64,000 bases of DNA. Origin: Rhizaria sp. SCN 62-66 (taxonomy: Eukaryota; Rhizaria, unplaced). The translations under genes were made by a program, and so were the position numbers. Shown here piece after piece: positions 1-10,412 of this stretch (its first letter is position 1; each line of letters opens with the position of its first letter). The notes under the pieces are model-generated. The model did not search any database and was not told where the DNA came from. It was given only the letters and a program-made list of their open reading frames with translations. Location: the NCBI GenBank assembly GCA_001724265.1, contig MEDY01000052.1, positions 86,939 to 150,938 of the forward strand, written 5' to 3'.

Positions 1-2673
1 CGCGGCGCGGTGGCGGGGGCGCGCGTGCCGCTCTCCGCGCTGTCGCCCACTCTTAAGACCCCCGGGAAGCTCTTTGGCGCGCGCGCCGCTGCGGCAATGT
101 TTGTCGCGTCTCCGGCTGGCGCTGCGCTGGTCGAAGCCGCCGGCGCCGGTGCACTGCTTTCTCACAACTCTGCGAACGGCAACAGCAATGCGTTGACTGT
201 GGGCGGCGGAGGTATCGGTAACGGCGCTGCTGTGCAGAACGCCAACATCGGCACAGGTGTTGCGCCGAGCCCGCTGCCCACCCTTATCTGGCTGCCACAC
301 CCCGACTACACCAGCCATAGCAGCAGCTCCGCCTCTGCGTCCGACTCGAGCCCGCCGCAGTCGCATTCGCAAGGCTCGCGTCCGTCCGCTGCCGCCGTGG
401 CCGCCGCCGCCACGGGCGCGAGCCTGTCTTTCTCCCCCTGCGGCTCGTACCTCTGCGTCGTCACCGGCGCCGCGCGCGTTGGCCCCGGCGCTGCGGCCAC
501 GGTCAGTGACGGTGAGCTCGAAGGCCGCGTCGCAGTGTACGACGTCGCTCAGGCCGTGCGCTACGCGGCCGCCTGCGCGCGCGACGACGCCAACACCGCC
601 GCCGCCGCAGCAGCTAATGCAAACGCCGTTTCTTCGTTATCTTTGTCGACGTCTTCCTTAGGCGGTGCGAAGAGTGGGTCGCTCGTGGGTTCGCTCGCCG
701 CTGCGGCCCAGAGCGCGCTCAATTCCCTTTTGGCGCCGCCTGCGCTAACCCACACCGCGCCCGGCGCTCTGTCGGCCGAAGTGCCCGAGACCTCGTCGAG
801 CTCCGCCGTGGCGAGCGGGCTCGTGTTCACGCGGAGCTACCGCGGCGGCGTTGCGGGCGCGTGGTGGTCGCCGCGTGGGTCGAAACTGCTCGTCGCGCCC
901 GCCGCCACTGTCACCACCGCGACCGCCACCGCGCCCGCTGCGACCGCCGTGAGCAACAAGCACCGCGATGGCAGCACCGGAAACGATGTGACGACTGTGG
1001 GCTCGTCGGGCGGGTATTTTGAGGTTCTGGCCACGGAGGACTGGTCCGGCGCGGCGTTCGCGACCTGGAACGGCCTGCCCCTGCGTGCCGCTGCCTGGGC
1101 GCGCGACGACGCGACCGTGCTTCTGGCCGCCACGATGTCCTCTCAGATCCACGCTCTCACCGTCGCTGCGGCGTTGCCGACCGAGGACGCAGACGGGCCC
1201 TTCGCGGGGTCATCCGCCGCTGCGGCGGCGGCCGCTGCGGGCGCCGGCGCTGGCCGCGTCCGCCGCCGCGGCGCCACGACCCTGGCCGGCGCCGCCGCCC
1301 GCGCGGGCGGAGGCATCTTCGTCGGCGGACAGGCCCCCGTTCTGCTCTCCCGCGCGCAGTCGCAACAACACCAGCAGCAGATCGCGGCGCTGGGCGCGGC
1401 GCCCGGAGGCGTGCTCGCCCGGCTCCCGCTCGTAGGGTCGCTTGCCGCGGCCGTCGCAGGCGTCTCCGCCGCGCTCGCGGGCGCCACCGCACGTTTCGCG
1501 GTGTCGTCGTCGCTGTTCCTCGATCTCGCCGACGCCGCCGTCTCAGGCCCCGGGGTGAGTAACGGTACCGGCACGCTCGCGGGGCTGTGCGTCGGCGGTC
1601 TGGCGTGGAGCCCCTGCTCCGAGCGCCTCTGCGTGACGCTCGCAGCGCCCCCGCGTGGGGCTCGCGTCGTCAACGCCCCGCTCCGCGCGACAACGTTTGC
1701 TGACGTCATCGCGCCCGCGGCCGATGCCACCGCCGCCGCGAGCGTTGCCGCCGCGACTGGGAATGACGTGGAGGGGCTGTGCGGACTGGCCGCGCTGTTC
1801 CACACGCCGGCCTCGTCCCCCGCCGCGGCCGCCGGTGGAGGTGGCGGCGCCGGCTCCGGCGCGGGCGCGGGGCGGCCCATCTTGTTGGGACTGCTGCGCG
1901 GCCCGTCGCCGCTCGCCGTCGCCGCGTGGCGCCGCCGCTGCGGTCAGCGCTCCGGCTCTGGCCCCTCTTGCCCCGCTGGCTTCACTGACGCTGGCGCTGG
2001 AGCTGGCCACGCGACTGCGACTCCCGGCGGTCGCAACGTGCGCTGGGGTTCCTCTCTCGGCAACAACAACAACGATGGTGACGACGAGGAGGAAGAAGAG
2101 GAGGACGAGGGCGGTGTATTCACGTCCGGACTCGCCAGTGCTCTCTACGGCACCTCGACTCCCGCGCCCGGGGCTGCTCGCCGCGCCGCTGCATCGGTCT
2201 CCACGGTCAAGAAACGCCCTGCGACAGCCGCGCTCCATAACGTCAACGATATCGACGAGATCGGCGACCACCGTGGCTTCGGGGCCGCCTCGCCGCAATC
2301 CGCCGCCAAGCGCGCCCGCGCAGCCGCCTCTGGTGCTGCGGCTGCGGCTGGCGGCATCGCCACACCGGCGCGCTTCGGTTCCCCCGCCCACCACGCCGGC
2401 GCTGCTGGTGTCACGGGTACCATGGGTGCCGGCGCTCTGGTCGAGGCTGATGCGGACGCCGCGCTGCCGCTGCCCGCGGGCAACCGCCCTGTGCGGACCC
2501 TTTTCCACAGTGCTTTTGCTGGCGGCGCGCTGCTGGCGACGCTCTGGGCCGACGGTGCGATCACATTCACGCCGCTGTATTACGCGCGCACCGCAGCTGC
2601 GGCCGCCGAGGGCACGGGCAGGGCCACGGCGCGTGCGCTGCTGGCGGCCGCACCGGAGGATTACCTCTATTGA
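1..2673 (+). CDS. AAAS: Aladin (nuclear pore WD-repeat protein), 5' partial
   Basis: The frame is open from the first base, so the true start lies upstream of the window; it ends at TGA. Aladin (ALADIN/AAAS) is a WD-repeat nucleoporin anchored by NDC1 on the cytoplasmic face of the pore. Sequence support is a run of beta-propeller blades in the same order as metazoan Aladin: a YRGGVAGAWWSPRGSKLL blade, then a WNGLPLRAAAWARDD blade, then a VGGLAWSPCSERL blade, and a C-terminal blade with FHSAFAGGALLATLWADG followed by ITFTPLYY, which matches the family's typical end. Long Ala/Gly-rich and Asp/Glu-rich inserts (for example around 2086-2115) separate the blades and make it much longer than the roughly 550-residue animal protein. 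Identification rests on these blades, not on overall length. Confidence 0.8.
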   Translation, partial: RGAVAGARVPLSALSPTLKTPGKLFGARAAAAMFVASPAGAALVEAAGAGALLSHNSANGNSNALTVGGGGIGNGAAVQNANIGTGVAPSPLPTLIWLPHPDYTSHSSSSASASDSSPPQSHSQGSRPSAAAVAAAATGASLSFSPCGSYLCVVTGAARVGPGAAATVSDGELEGRVAVYDVAQAVRYAAACARDDANTAAAAAANANAVSSLSLSTSSLGGAKSGSLVGSLAAAAQSALNSLLAPPALTHTAPGALSAEVPETSSSSAVASGLVFTRSYRGGVAGAWWSPRGSKLLVAPAATVTTATATAPAATAVSNKHRDGSTGNDVTTVGSSGGYFEVLATEDWSGAAFATWNGLPLRAAAWARDDATVLLAATMSSQIHALTVAAALPTEDADGPFAGSSAAAAAAAAGAGAGRVRRRGATTLAGAAARAGGGIFVGGQAPVLLSRAQSQQHQQQIAALGAAPGGVLARLPLVGSLAAAVAGVSAALAGATARFAVSSSLFLDLADAAVSGPGVSNGTGTLAGLCVGGLAWSPCSERLCVTLAAPPRGARVVNAPLRATTFADVIAPAADATAAASVAAATGNDVEGLCGLAALFHTPASSPAAAAGGGGGAGSGAGAGRPILLGLLRGPSPLAVAAWRRRCGQRSGSGPSCPAGFTDAGAGAGHATATPGGRNVRWGSSLGNNNNDGDDEEEEEEDEGGVFTSGLASALYGTSTPAPGAARRAAASVSTVKKRPATAALHNVNDIDEIGDHRGFGAASPQSAAKRARAAASGAAAAAGGIATPARFGSPAHHAGAAGVTGTMGAGALVEADADAALPLPAGNRPVRTLFHSAFAGGALLATLWADGAITFTPLYYARTAAAAAEGTGRATARALLAAAPEDYLY

Positions 2674-3127
2674 GTGAGTGAACACAAACGCATGCACACT
2701 CTTGTGTGACAACTAATTTGGCTGGAACTTAGTCTCTACACTTCGAGGCCGGCCCACTTGCAGGAGTATCAAATGTTGATGTTTCAGTTATATGGCAAAT
2801 TTATCTCTAGCTCACATTGCGTTACGTTTCATCTTAAAACAATAAATTATTCTTTGATGCAACACACCGACGGCTGGTCCGTACCTGCCTCAAAATGACA
2901 TAATCGTAGTTTGTTATAATAAGTATCTTTGTATGTATTATTATCATTACATGTAAAATAAACAAGAACAATCACTTGATATAGTACGTATTGCTTTTGC
3001 TTTCCGTCCACCACAACTCTTAACCAAACCAAACCACAAAACTACTGTTTGACACCGTCAATTCAACTTACCCGCAGCGCGTTATATAACCACAATCAGC
3101 GCTGTAGATGCAGTCCACACGGCTCAC
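2674..3127. other. Convergent intergenic spacer, AT-rich
   Basis: This stretch lies between the 3' ends of Aladin and eRF3. It is clearly more AT-rich than the flanking genes. AATAAA-like motifs occur near 2840 (+ strand). I see no supported gene or RNA in it. Confidence 0.6.
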
Positions 3128-4558
3128 TTAGGTGGGCTTGAGACGGATGATCTTGCCGACGCCGATGGTCTTGTTCTTATCACGCAGCGTGAAGCGGCCG
3201 AGCGAAGGGAAATCCGCAAACTTCTCGAGCGCAGTGTGGTCGTCAAGCTCCAGACGGACGATGCCGATGGAGCCGACCTTGAGGAACGGGGGGTGCTCCT
3301 TGGCGACAGCGCCCTTGCGGTCGAGCTCCTGCACCAGCGCGCGGACCTTGACCTCGACGGTGGCCGAGTGCACGTGCATGACGCAGGTGAAGCCGTTGGT
3401 GACGACGGGGATCTGGGGGTTGAGGTCAGTGATCATGATCTGCGCCTCGATCATGTTAGAGCGGTAGCCGGGCTTAGTGGCCGGGCAGAGCACGTGGCCC
3501 GAGCCAATCTCGTCCTCTTCGATGCCCTTGACGTCGATGATGACGTTGGAGCCGGCGGGGGCGACGGTGACGGGCAAGTCGTTGCACGTGATATTGACGA
3601 TCGACACCTTCTTGGCCGTGGGGACGACGATGAGCGAGTCCGTCGCGTTGAGGATACCGGACTCAACCTTGCCGATAAGCGACACGACACCCTTGTCCTT
3701 GTAGCGGGCAGAGATGGTCACGCGGAGCGGGGAACCAGTGGGACGCGAGATGGGCGGCATGTCGTCGAGCGCCTGGAAGAATGTGGGACCCTGGTACCAG
3801 GCACTCGCGTCAGACTTGAACGCGTCCTTGACGTTGGCGCCTGTGAGCGCGGAGACGGGGATGAACTGGTACTCGGACGAGGAGAAGTTGTACGACTTGA
3901 GGGCCTTGGTGAGCTTCTTGGCGATGTCGTCGTAGCGCTCCTGCGACCAGTTGACGGAAGGATCATCCATCTTGTTGATGAGCACGAACAGGCGCTGCAC
4001 GCCCATGGTCTTGATAAGCATCATGTGCTCGAGCGTCTGACCGCCCTTCTCGAAGCCGGCCTCGAACTCACCCTTGCGGGCGGAGATGACGAGGCAGCCG
4101 ACGTCGGACTGCGACGCACCAGCGATCATCGAGGGAACATACGCGTTGTGGCCGGGGGCGTCGAGAAGCGTGTAGCGCTTCTTCTCGGTCTCGAAACCGG
4201 CCTTGCCGCACTCGACGGTCTTACCACGCGCGCGCTCCTCATCGGACGTGTCGAGAATGTAGGCGAGATACCACGACTCACCCTTCTTCTCGCGCGCCTC
4301 CTTCTGGTAGCGCTCGACGGTGCGCTTGTCGACCTGGCCCGTAGTGAGCAGGATCTGGCCGGACATACTCGACTTACCGGCGTCGACGTGGCCGATGAAG
4401 ACGATGTTGACGTGCTCGCGCTTGTCGTTGACGTCGGAGGGCGACATCGGGGAGAGCGGGGAGCCGGAGTCCTCAGGCGCGGACGCGGCGGTCGTCACCT
4501 CGGCGGCCGTCGCCTCGGGCACGGCGAGCTCGATCTTGTCCTCAGCTGGAGCAGACAT
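3128..4558 (-). CDS. SUP35: Eukaryotic release factor 3 (eRF3, translation-termination GTPase)
   Basis: 476-residue translational GTPase. The G-domain is intact: G1 GHVDAGKS, switch region with TVECGKAGFETEKKRYTLLD, G3 DAPGH and G4 NKMD, followed by the two beta-barrel domains ending RFTLRDKNKTIGVGKIIRL. The motifs ISARKGEFEAGFEKGGQT and NKMDDPSVNWSQERYDDI are typical of eRF3 and separate it from EF-1alpha and HBS1. eRF3 binds eRF1 and hydrolyses GTP to promote peptide release at stop codons. The N-terminal extension before the G-domain is only about 48 residues, so the long prion-like or PAM2 region of yeast and animal eRF3 is absent, unless an unseen 5' exon exists. The ATG at 4558-4556 is the first in frame; the stop is TAA. 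It is divergent from PSMB7 across 449 bp. Confidence 0.93.
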   Translation of the reverse strand: MSAPAEDKIELAVPEATAAEVTTAASAPEDSGSPLSPMSPSDVNDKREHVNIVFIGHVDAGKSSMSGQILLTTGQVDKRTVERYQKEAREKKGESWYLAYILDTSDEERARGKTVECGKAGFETEKKRYTLLDAPGHNAYVPSMIAGASQSDVGCLVISARKGEFEAGFEKGGQTLEHMMLIKTMGVQRLFVLINKMDDPSVNWSQERYDDIAKKLTKALKSYNFSSSEYQFIPVSALTGANVKDAFKSDASAWYQGPTFFQALDDMPPISRPTGSPLRVTISARYKDKGVVSLIGKVESGILNATDSLIVVPTAKKVSIVNITCNDLPVTVAPAGSNVIIDVKGIEEDEIGSGHVLCPATKPGYRSNMIEAQIMITDLNPQIPVVTNGFTCVMHVHSATVEVKVRALVQELDRKGAVAKEHPPFLKVGSIGIVRLELDDHTALEKFADFPSLGRFTLRDKNKTIGVGKIIRLKPT

Positions 4559-5007
4559 CTAAACCATCAAAGAGATTCGCGGAAGGAAGGTGCGTTCAAA
4601 ATGTGAGTCAAACAGTGTGTAAATCGCTGCTAGTGGGCGGCAAGCCAGGCTGGCGAGGAAGACTCGAATGGTGTGGGAAGCAGGGTTCGCAACTCGCTCT
4701 TAGCAGGAGCTAAAGCCTCCAAAACAGCATTCCAATAAATAATTCCAACATGACACACGATATTTTGAGGTGAACCACGCCTTGTAATTCCTCTTTGTCG
4801 GCACAAAGGGCACAAACAAGAGCTCAAGATCAACATGCGTGTTTGTTTTTTTAAGGTGTGCGGTGGTGTGGCTCGACTCGGACCTAAAAAATCATTTTCG
4901 ACCACAATCAGTTTTGGAATAACACAGAGATCAACCAGTCGTTGGGTGGCCGACTTTGTCGACCTTGTTTGTACGCGATCCTTCCACCGGTAAAGATCTA
5001 GTGCACA
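4559..5007. promoter_or_regulatory. Divergent promoter region of eRF3 and PSMB7
   Basis: A 449-bp spacer separates the start codons of two divergently transcribed housekeeping genes, so both promoters must lie here unless distant 5' exons exist. I see no clear TATA box. A 181-codon reverse-strand open frame (4630-5175) crosses it, but it overlaps PSMB7 exon 1 and resembles no family I know. Confidence 0.5.
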
Positions 5008-6352
5008 ATGCAGCCTACCCCTGACGTCGATGTTTTTAGCGCCCTTGCCGAGGAGCGCGGTGGCTTTGAGTTTGACAACTGCAAGCGGTACGTTGACCGT
5101 CTGGGTTTGAGAGACCCAAGACCTCCCACATTCGCATAGATCTGCCCTGCATGCGACCCAGGAAGCCCTGAGCATTCTGCTATAGACTTTGTTTAGATAT
5201 ATACAACCTTGTAGTTTTGTCTTGCGTTGCTTATTCTTTCAGGAGATGCGGTCTTTCCTTCCATCTTGCCGTCTTGCTTACTCGCGATTAGACTATCTCT
5301 TGTCCCCACTCCTGCTCCCTCACTTCTTGCTCACTCTTTATCATCCCTATCGTCACTCGCACGCTCACAACACATCTTATAATATACTTCACGACAACTG
5401 CTATCTTTTTCCGCGTACAGCAATGCATTCCTGACCAAGATGGGCGCGACTATGCCGAACGCGAAGAAGACTGGTACCACGATCGCAGGTGTCATCTACA
5501 AGGGCGGCGTCGTTCTCGGCGCCGACACGCGTGCTACTTCCGGCTCCATTGTCTGCGACAAAAACTGCGAGAAGATCCACCACATTTCCAAGCTTATCTG
5601 GTGCTGCGGCGCCGGTACCTCTGCCGACACCGAGAACACGACGAACCTCATCTCGTCGCAGCTCGAGCTGCTGCGCCTCACCACTGGCGAGGAGCCCCGC
5701 GTGGTGACTGCGATGACCCGTCTCAAGCAGTACCTGTTCAAGTACCAGGGCCACGTCTCGGCCGCGCTCGTGCTGGGCGGCATCGACGCCACGGGGTCGT
5801 ATCTCTACACTGTGCACCCCCATGGCTCCGTTGACCAGCTGCCCTTCGCCACCATGGGCTCCGGTTCGCTCGCCGCGATGGCCATCTTTGAGGCCGGCTA
5901 CAAGGATGATCTCACCGAGGCTGAGGCGATCGAGCTCTGCGCGGACGCCATCCAGGCCGGTGTCATGAACGACCTCGGCTCCGGCTCCAACGTCGACATT
6001 TGCGTAATCTCCAAGGAGTCCAAGGTACGATCTATTATCCTTAGCAAGACAGGACAGCAGGCTTGCCTCCAGTCCGTTCTCAATCGTCTTTTTGCTTTGA
6101 TTGACTCGCATTTTCTCCCCGCCTCTTATTTCATTATCTGTTTGCATCACCTCACATTGCTATCCATTTTGTTACACTTCATAGACTGCGAAGGTTATGC
6201 GCTCGTACCGCCAGCCTATCCCGCACATCCCCCGCACGCACACCGGCTACGCATTCCCCCGCGGCACGACCGCTATTCTGGCCGAAGCGCAGCGCAAGTT
6301 CAAGGAGGACGTCGTCGTCGCCCCCGCTGCAGCCACTGCCATGTCTGACTAA
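5008..6352 (+). CDS. PSMB7: 20S proteasome subunit beta-2 (beta type-7), three exons
   Basis: Join 5008-5087, 5421-6024 and 6185-6352, giving 283 residues. The subunit carries the trypsin-like active site of the 20S core. Exon 1 encodes the propeptide start with FEFDNCKR, matching the FDNC-R motif of animal beta-7. Intron 1 (333 nt) starts GTACGT and ends GTACAG. Exon 2 continues [18 protein letters not shown] and then the mature N-terminus TTIAG, whose first Thr is the expected nucleophile. [24 protein letters not shown] and [10 protein letters not shown] are family signatures. Intron 2 (160 nt) runs GTACGA to CATAG; exon 3 adds KVMRSYRQP and a short tail ending TAA. Choosing the ATG at 5440 would lose the propeptide, so exon 1 is preferred. 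Confidence 0.92.
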
Positions 6353-6914
6353 GCCTATATGACTTAAGCACGCACGCACACACCCACACACAGCCTCGAT
6401 CGGCTACACTTGAGATACGAGGTGAAATCGGCGTAAGGTGTGCGTTGGCAGGCTGGTATAAGATAATTCAATCGTATTACACTAGGATTCATTGCAAGAC
6501 GGGCGCAGCGAAGACATTACAAACATGAAAACAAATAACATAGACATCGCTGAGTGTGGCGTAACAAAACTGTCAACAAAAGCACACTTATAACAGTCGC
6601 GTTTCCTCAACAAAAACACAAAAACATTTACAAAATACACTAAAAATTTCAACATCAAACCCGTAGACTTCGTTGATTCTAAGATACTTTGTATATTTTC
6701 GTACCGAGAGTTTAACCATGCAACAACTATAGACCGCCATCACAAACGAGGATATAAACCTCTGGCCCGACCCTACATTTGATATTGTAGGGTTTATTTA
6801 ATATAATCGTGAGTTCATACCGTGAACCAGCACTTCAATAGTCGCAGACAGAGCGTCTTTGTCTTGTTTACGAGAACGTAGACGTATTGTTTCACACTGT
6901 GTGCAGTGTTTTGC
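6353..6914. other. Convergent intergenic spacer
   Basis: AT-rich sequence between the 3' ends of PSMB7 and EMC1, with A-rich runs near 6610-6660 and an imperfect TACATTTGATATTGTAGG inverted motif near 6770-6790. I see no gene. Confidence 0.6.
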
Positions 6915-9900
6915 TCACCGCCACTCCTTCTCCTCGGCCTTTGCGGAGACACGCGCCCACGCAAGCGCCGTCGCCGCGGCGACGGCAAGGACCGTGAGCA
7001 GCAGGAACGGCGCGTCGAACGAGTCCGCCAGCACGTCGAACAGTCCCGCAGGCGCGGCGCGGCGGAGGTACAGATCCAGCCCTGCGACGGCGACCAACGA
7101 GACTGACTCAAGAGCGGCGGGCGCGGAGACGACCATGCGCGCGCGCGGGAGCGTGTGGTTGAGCGAGAGCCAGTGCGCGGGCGGCACGACCAGCGCGGGT
7201 GCGTACGGCACGAGCCCTTCCTCACGGTCCTCTGTTGTGGGCGCCAAAGGACGGCGCGCGTCGAGCAGTGACCGTGAGAGCGGGATGACGCGCCCCGCCT
7301 CAGTGGCGAGAACGAGGTCCTTGGCGGTCAGGCCGCGGCCTGTGGACGTGGCCACCCAGGCGCGGGGCGCGTGCGGCAGGGTGAACGTCTGCGTCAACGC
7401 GACAACATCACCACTAGAGCCAGTGCTGTTCGCAATGTTGTTATTGTTGTTGTTGAGATAGGAGTCGATAACCATGACTTCGTGGCGGCCGCGCGCGGGG
7501 GCCCATCCGGCGACGGTGACGCTATTCTCCGCCACAGCCAGCAACAACGGCGGCGCTAGCCCCGCCAGCGTCCACGCATCGCGCGTCTCGCCCGTGGCGG
7601 CCGCGAGCAAACGTACTTCGACACCGGCGGGCGCGGCGACGGCGAGAACAAGAAGTTCACGGTCAACGGCCTTCGTCAGCGCGCCGCGGTGGTCGCCGAC
7701 AACACGCACGGCGGAGCCAATGCGCTCGCCGGCGTCCGCGGCGGCCACGGCGGCGAGGGAGGCGCCGCGGCCGACGGAGTGGCCCCAGGTCGGCAGCGCG
7801 CGCGCACAGAGCACGCCCTTGCTGCTCTTATCCGCCGCCGCAGTGGCCGCGACAGAGGCGGCAGAGAGAGACCAGGAGGACACGACGCCGCGGGGCCGGT
7901 CGGCGACGGTGAGCGCGACTGGCACCGCGAGCAGCGCTAGTGCGCGCGCTGCAGTGACGCCGCTGTCCGGACGCGCGACTACCGCCACGGGGAGACCTTC
8001 GTCGCGCATCGCACTGCCAACCTTGTTGCTGTTGTTCTCAGGGAGGAACGCGTCGCTGGCGTGCGAAGCGTCGGCAACGAAGAGCACGGAGGGTAGCGCA
8101 GTCAGCGGCGCCGCGGCGGGGCTGGACAGCGCCACGGCGGCCTGCAGCGCGCGCGCCACCGCCCCGCTCAGCGCGGCCGCCACGCCAGTCGCGCTCGCCA
8201 CACCCGCAACAGCGGCAGGGGCGCCGTCGGCCGCGGCAGCGGCGGGCGCGTGATGCGAGTCGGGCTCGGGGATGGCGGCAAGCGTGGTCGGCAGCAGCGG
8301 CAGCGGGAGAAACGCCGGGCACGCGCGCGCGGAGATAAGCTTCGCGGCGGCCGCAGCGGGGCCGGGGGCCGAGGCGGCGGTCGCGGCAGGCGCTGGCGCT
8401 GCGGCGAGCACAGGCGCCGGCAGCAGCGCGCCGGTCCACGGCGCCAGGCGCACAGCGAGGCCCACAGTCACCGTCGAGCTTGCTGACTCAGCAGTGCTCG
8501 GCACAGCAGTGTTCTGCGCAGCAGCAGAAGAGAACGAGGCCGCGAGCGAGAGCACCATGTCGTTGGGTCCCCACATCGTCGCCTGTGCACGGCTCACAGT
8601 CACCGTCGCCGCGCTAGAACTCACGGCGGTACCCGCGGCGGTACCCGTGGGGGTACTTGTGGCCATAAGTACCGCGCGCGCGTCGCAGGCCGACGCGGCG
8701 AAGAGGTACCTGCGCCAGAGCAGCGCACCAGAGTCCGACGCCAGTCCCACCGCGAGCCCGCGGCGCGTGACGGCAACCATCGCCTGACGACTACCGAACG
8801 CGTCCCTGTGCGCGGGCTTCGAGGGCGCACCAGAGGGCGGCACGGCGAAACGGTCCTTGCGGTCCCCTGCCCCGCCCATAGTAGCGCTGGAGCCGGAGTT
8901 GGAGCCAGAGCTGGCGCTGGGGCGGAGCGCGGCGGGTAACAGCGCAATCAGCCACGCCGGTGCGGCGAGCAGCGGGCGCGCTCCAGCGGCGGCAGCGGCG
9001 CCGAGCAGCCCGGTCTCGGAGGGCAAGGGCGCGATTTTGATCAGCTCGATCTCAGCGAGACCTTCCTCACGCACCCACAGAGCGGCGACGCCGGCCCCCG
9101 CCCCCGCCACGGTGGGCAGCGAGAGAGACAGCAGCGCCGCGGAGCCGTCCGCGAAGACAGCGGCGACGCGCGCGCCGGGGCCTGCGCGGCAGGAGTGCAC
9201 GGCGCCGCGGCCGGCGGCCCAAGCGGGAAGGACCACGGGGGCAGCGGGCGCGGGCGCGGGCTGCAGCAACGGGGCCGCGTCGGCCGCTGAGGGGGGCAAG
9301 AACGCACGCAGAGGTGCGGCGGCGGAGGAGTCAGAGACACCGCAGATGACGCCGCCAGGACCCACAGTCGCTGTCACGGTCACTGCAGCGGCGGCAGAGA
9401 AAGAGAGAGCAACAACGCCGGCGCTGGGGTGTGAGACCAGCACAGTGCCGCTGACGGGCGAGGCCGCGGTCACCGTCACAGAGCCAGATGTCTTGAAGGC
9501 GGTCGGCAGCGGCGCGGGCGCCGCAGTGAGGCTTTTGGCAGCGGCGGCGGCGGTGGCGGCGGCGAGAGTGGCGGGGAGAGTGACCGTGAGCACGGCTCCG
9601 TCCGCGGTGGCGACCGTGAGCAGTGCGGCGGATGCGGCGAGAGCAGACACGGGGCCGGGCAGCGCGACGGTGACCGTGGCGGCGGGGGCGCTGAGCTCAG
9701 AAGCAGAGGCGGAGGTAGCACCAGGCGCGGAAAAGTAAGCGACCGTAAGTGCGCTGGCCGCGGGGGCAGCGCAAACCGCGGCAACAACGCCGCCCGGTAG
9801 CACGGCGAGCGCGCTCGCAGCGCAAACAGCGACAGAGGACTTGCCAGGAGTGCTAATGGCTGCTGCGGAGCCAGTCGCCACGGTGGTCGCGAGTGTAGCG

Positions 9901-10412
9901 CCCGTGAGACCGGAGAGCGTGCGCACAGTAGCGCCGCACAGCAGGGCAATCTCGGACACGCCGTCGCCGTCCGCGTCGGCGCCCGTGAATGCGGCCGCGA
10001 CGCTGGCGACGGGGCAAGCGGCGTTGCTGTGAGCTGATGCAGTGAAAGAACGCTCCCAGATCAAGTCGCCCTGGTCGGCGAACCACAGCCGCAGCACGGT
10101 GGCGTTGGCGGCCGCGGAGACGGTAAGCACGGCCTTCTGGTGTGCGGCGAGCGCAAGCGGGACCTCGGCCTCGGGCAGCACGCGGCGCCAGCGCACGGCG
10201 CCAGAGTTGGGCGCGACCGCAGCGACGACGTGCGAGTCCGTCAGCGCGAGCAGAGTGCCGTCGGGCTGCAGCACGGAGCGTGTGGGCACGCCGATGTGGT
10301 CGCGCAGAAAGAAGTCGCTGCCGTACTCGTCCTCGTGCAGCGCGGAGGCGAACGGCGCAGACGCGATGGCGAGCACCAACGCCGCCAGGGCAAGCCACAG
10401 CGACAGGCGCAT
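6915..10412 (-). CDS. EMC1: ER membrane protein complex subunit 1
   Basis: 1,165 residues against roughly 1,000 in animals. EMC1 is the large lumenal subunit of the EMC, which inserts transmembrane segments and tail-anchored proteins into the ER membrane. An N-terminal signal peptide (MRLSLWLALAALVLAIA, cleavage probably after FASA) precedes a lumenal propeller with the blade motif PNSGAVRWRRVLPEAEVPL. A second strand motif SGALLWRRYLF lies mid-protein. The C-terminal domain has VIPLSRSLLDARRPLAPT, YAPALVVPP and AALESVSLVAVAGLDLYLRR, all conserved in EMC1. A single transmembrane helix (FLLLTVLAVAAATALAW) and a short tail ending EWR follow, then TGA. The ATG at 10412-10410 directly precedes the signal peptide. 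Ala-rich inserts account for the extra length. Confidence 0.88.
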   Translation of the reverse strand: MRLSLWLALAALVLAIASAPFASALHEDEYGSDFFLRDHIGVPTRSVLQPDGTLLALTDSHVVAAVAPNSGAVRWRRVLPEAEVPLALAAHQKAVLTVSAAANATVLRLWFADQGDLIWERSFTASAHSNAACPVASVAAAFTGADADGDGVSEIALLCGATVRTLSGLTGATLATTVATGSAAAISTPGKSSVAVCAASALAVLPGGVVAAVCAAPAASALTVAYFSAPGATSASASELSAPAATVTVALPGPVSALAASAALLTVATADGAVLTVTLPATLAAATAAAAAKSLTAAPAPLPTAFKTSGSVTVTAASPVSGTVLVSHPSAGVVALSFSAAAAVTVTATVGPGGVICGVSDSSAAAPLRAFLPPSAADAAPLLQPAPAPAAPVVLPAWAAGRGAVHSCRAGPGARVAAVFADGSAALLSLSLPTVAGAGAGVAALWVREEGLAEIELIKIAPLPSETGLLGAAAAAGARPLLAAPAWLIALLPAALRPSASSGSNSGSSATMGGAGDRKDRFAVPPSGAPSKPAHRDAFGSRQAMVAVTRRGLAVGLASDSGALLWRRYLFAASACDARAVLMATSTPTGTAAGTAVSSSAATVTVSRAQATMWGPNDMVLSLAASFSSAAAQNTAVPSTAESASSTVTVGLAVRLAPWTGALLPAPVLAAAPAPAATAASAPGPAAAAAKLISARACPAFLPLPLLPTTLAAIPEPDSHHAPAAAAADGAPAAVAGVASATGVAAALSGAVARALQAAVALSSPAAAPLTALPSVLFVADASHASDAFLPENNSNKVGSAMRDEGLPVAVVARPDSGVTAARALALLAVPVALTVADRPRGVVSSWSLSAASVAATAAADKSSKGVLCARALPTWGHSVGRGASLAAVAAADAGERIGSAVRVVGDHRGALTKAVDRELLVLAVAAPAGVEVRLLAAATGETRDAWTLAGLAPPLLLAVAENSVTVAGWAPARGRHEVMVIDSYLNNNNNNIANSTGSSGDVVALTQTFTLPHAPRAWVATSTGRGLTAKDLVLATEAGRVIPLSRSLLDARRPLAPTTEDREEGLVPYAPALVVPPAHWLSLNHTLPRARMVVSAPAALESVSLVAVAGLDLYLRRAAPAGLFDVLADSFDAPFLLLTVLAVAAATALAWARVSAKAEEKEWR

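Noticed and set aside
3236-4606. 456-codon plus-strand frame opposite eRF3
   Set aside because: The sense strand is unmistakably eRF3; the antisense product has no recognisable motif.
4630-5175. 181-codon minus-strand frame between eRF3 and PSMB7
   Set aside because: It overlaps PSMB7 exon 1, has mixed composition and shows no family feature.
5440-6024. ATG at 5440 as the start of PSMB7
   Set aside because: It leaves a 12-residue propeptide. The spliced exon at 5008-5087 supplies FDNCKR, conserved in the family, in the correct phase.
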